Positions 6,795 to 8,176 of a stretch of 8,176 nucleotides of DNA are shown piece after piece. Source of the DNA: CAYJPV01 sp964396055 (GTDB lineage Bacteria; Acidobacteriota; Vicinamibacteria; Vicinamibacterales; JAKQTR01); contig CAYNDV010000182.1 of NCBI GenBank assembly GCA_964396055.1, forward strand, positions 1 through 8,176. Reading direction: 5' to 3'. Every line of letters starts with the position of its first letter. The first letter of the stretch is position 1. The position numbers and the translations under genes are program-made. The notes under the pieces were generated by a model. The model was not told the DNA's origin. It saw only the letters and a list, made by a program, of their open reading frames with translations, and did no database searches.

Positions 6795-6860
6795 GCACCC
6801 GGTGATGTCCCGGGAGCCCGGGGCCGTTGCGCGCCAACCACACACACGGAGTGCCCGCCC

Positions 6861-8176
6861 ATGCACCGACGACTGCTGGTTCTCGGTCTTGCGACAGCCG
6901 TCTTTCTCGCTGCCCTGCCCGCTGCCGCGCAGCCCCCGAGCGGTCGCCCGGCCACCGCGGCGCCTCCGTCCCCCGCGGCCGCACCGGCGCCCTCGGGTGG
7001 GCCGCCGCTCAAGGCCGGCAAAGAGGCCGACCTGCTACCCGCCGAGCCGGTGGTGGCGCAGCACACGGGGAAGTTCAACGGCCAGACCGTCGCGTACACC
7101 AGTGAGGTGGGCTGGCTGCCGATTCGCGTCGACGGGAAGGTGGTGGCGAAGATGGGCTACTTCGCCTACACGAAGACCGGCGTCGCCGATCCGGCCGCGC
7201 GCCCGTTGATCTTCTCGTTCAACGGCGGCCCGGGCACGGCGTCGGTGTGGATGCACCTCGGGTACACCGGGCCGCGCCGGGTGACCTACGACGATGAGGG
7301 CTTTCAGCAGCGACCGCCGGCCGGGCTCGAGGACAATCCCCATTCGATCCTCGACGTCGCCGACATCGTCTATATCGATCCCATCGGCACGGGCTTCAGC
7401 CGGATGGTCGAGGGCGAAGACCTGCACGCGTTCCACGGCAAGCTCGCCGACATCCAGTCCGTGGGCGACTTCATCCACACCTGGGTCAACCGGAAGGATC
7501 GGTGGGCGTCACCCAAGTTCATCATCGGCGAGAGCTACGGCACGACGCGGGCGTCGGGCCTGGCCGCGTCGTTGCAGAGCCGGTTCCAGATGTACTTGAA
7601 CGGCGTGATTCTGGTCTCGGCCACGCAGCTCGACGTCGAGCGCGGCCCCGAGGTGGCCACGGCCGCGGGACTCTCGACCAAGACCGCGACGGCGTGGTAC
7701 CACCGGCAGCTCGCGGCCGACCTCCAGGCCAGGCCGCTTCGCGACGTGCTGGCCGAGGCCGAGACCTTCGCGATGGGCGAGTACCTGATGGCGCTGGTGA
7801 AAGGTGATCGCCTGACCGACGCCGAACGCGGGGCCATGGCCGACAAGGTGGCGCGTTACACCGGGCTCAACCGCGACTTCGTGCTGCAGACGAACCTCCG
7901 CGTGAGCTTTCCGCAGCACTGGAAGGAGCTGCTGCGCGACCAGCGGATGACCGTGGGCCGGCTCGACACGCGTTACCTCGGCGTCGATGCCAGCGCCGCA
8001 GGCGAACGGCCGGAGTACTCCCCGGAAATCGCGGACTGGAACGGCCCGTTCGGCGCGGCGATCAACCGGTACCTGCGCACGGAGCTGAAGTTCAACCCCG
8101 AGATGCAGTACTACATCTGGGGCAACGTGCGCCCGTGGACGCAGAACCCCGAGGCGAGCGTGGGCGACATGCTGCG
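6861..8176 (+). CDS. Serine carboxypeptidase, peptidase family S10, 3' end cut by the window
   Basis: Removes C-terminal residues from peptides using a Ser-Asp-His triad on an alpha/beta-hydrolase fold. 438 codons are present without a stop. The ATG at 6861 has GGAG nine bases upstream (6848-6851). Residues 1-23 form a clear Sec signal (MHRRLLVLGL, cleavage after PAAA), followed by an Ala/Pro-rich linker to about residue 50, so it should be periplasmic or secreted. Family hallmarks are PLIFSFNGGPGTASVW (115-130) with the oxyanion NGGPG (121-125), DNPHSILDVADIVYIDPIGTGFS (158-180) and the nucleophile elbow GESYGT with Ser225. The triad Asp and His should lie in the missing C-terminal part. Such S10 enzymes are frequent in Acidobacteriota and Xanthomonadales, where they are thought to help peptide scavenging. 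It follows the phosphodiester glycosidase on the same strand with its own likely promoter. Confidence 0.93.
   Translation, partial: MHRRLLVLGLATAVFLAALPAAAQPPSGRPATAAPPSPAAAPAPSGGPPLKAGKEADLLPAEPVVAQHTGKFNGQTVAYTSEVGWLPIRVDGKVVAKMGYFAYTKTGVADPAARPLIFSFNGGPGTASVWMHLGYTGPRRVTYDDEGFQQRPPAGLEDNPHSILDVADIVYIDPIGTGFSRMVEGEDLHAFHGKLADIQSVGDFIHTWVNRKDRWASPKFIIGESYGTTRASGLAASLQSRFQMYLNGVILVSATQLDVERGPEVATAAGLSTKTATAWYHRQLAADLQARPLRDVLAEAETFAMGEYLMALVKGDRLTDAERGAMADKVARYTGLNRDFVLQTNLRVSFPQHWKELLRDQRMTVGRLDTRYLGVDASAAGERPEYSPEIADWNGPFGAAINRYLRTELKFNPEMQYYIWGNVRPWTQNPEASVGDML

Noticed and set aside
4757..7099. A 780-codon open frame on the minus strand opposite the phosphodiester glycosidase and carboxypeptidase start
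   Set aside because: It is antisense to a gene with clear NAGPA motifs, is rich in Arg/His/Ala as shadow frames of GC-rich genes are, has no recognisable domain and also overlaps the regulator gene.
1..8176. A defence, CRISPR, mobile-element or biosynthetic system
   Set aside because: No transposase, integrase, direct-repeat array, tRNA, nuclease, toxin-antitoxin pair or synthase motif was seen; the genes are envelope and secreted hydrolase genes of uniform GC character.

Overview
The window is very GC-rich and codes densely on both strands. It holds five protein genes, three on the minus strand and two on the plus strand; the two outermost genes run off the window ends. The gene set fits a soil-type Acidobacteriota, perhaps Vicinamibacteria (Luteitalea-like). 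The pointers are an 'SWKEIADYLG...RTAHRWEE' helix-turn-helix fused to an extracytoplasmic domain, a protein with a C-terminal FIMAH-type domain, an S10 serine carboxypeptidase and a Tat-exported type-B carboxylesterase. This placement is an inference from gene content; there is no rRNA or other phylogenetic marker here.

Layout. 1-1384 (minus): type-B carboxylesterase with a Tat-like signal and its 3' end missing. 1385-1601: intergenic region with a good sigma70-like promoter for the esterase, one LacI/CcpA-family-like operator inside that promoter and a second operator 69 bp upstream, then a perfect 13-bp hairpin behind the next gene. 1602-3440 (minus): secreted protein with two discoidin-like domains, a HYR domain and a FIMAH-like C-terminus. 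3441-3626: intergenic region with a Shine-Dalgarno that fixes the start of that gene and a GC palindrome, but no convincing promoter. 3627-4961 (minus): membrane-anchored one-component regulator candidate (cytoplasmic HTH, one membrane segment, extracytoplasmic FG-GAP-like propeller). 4962-5104: divergent promoter region. 5105-6769 (plus): secreted SPOR plus NAGPA-type phosphodiester glycosidase, probably with a leaderless start. 6770-6860: short gap with a promoter. 6861-8176 (plus): S10 serine carboxypeptidase with its 3' end missing.

All four non-regulatory proteins carry export signals, so the locus looks like an envelope or extracellular hydrolysis and binding set: ester, glycosidic phosphodiester and peptide hydrolases plus a carbohydrate- or surface-binding protein. 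The regulator sits between the binding protein and the phosphodiester glycosidase and is transcribed divergently from the latter, so it is the obvious candidate to control one or both. The paired LacI-type operators suggest the esterase is controlled separately by a sugar-responsive repressor encoded outside the window. I see no mobile element, CRISPR array, tRNA or rRNA, and no evident defence or biosynthetic system.
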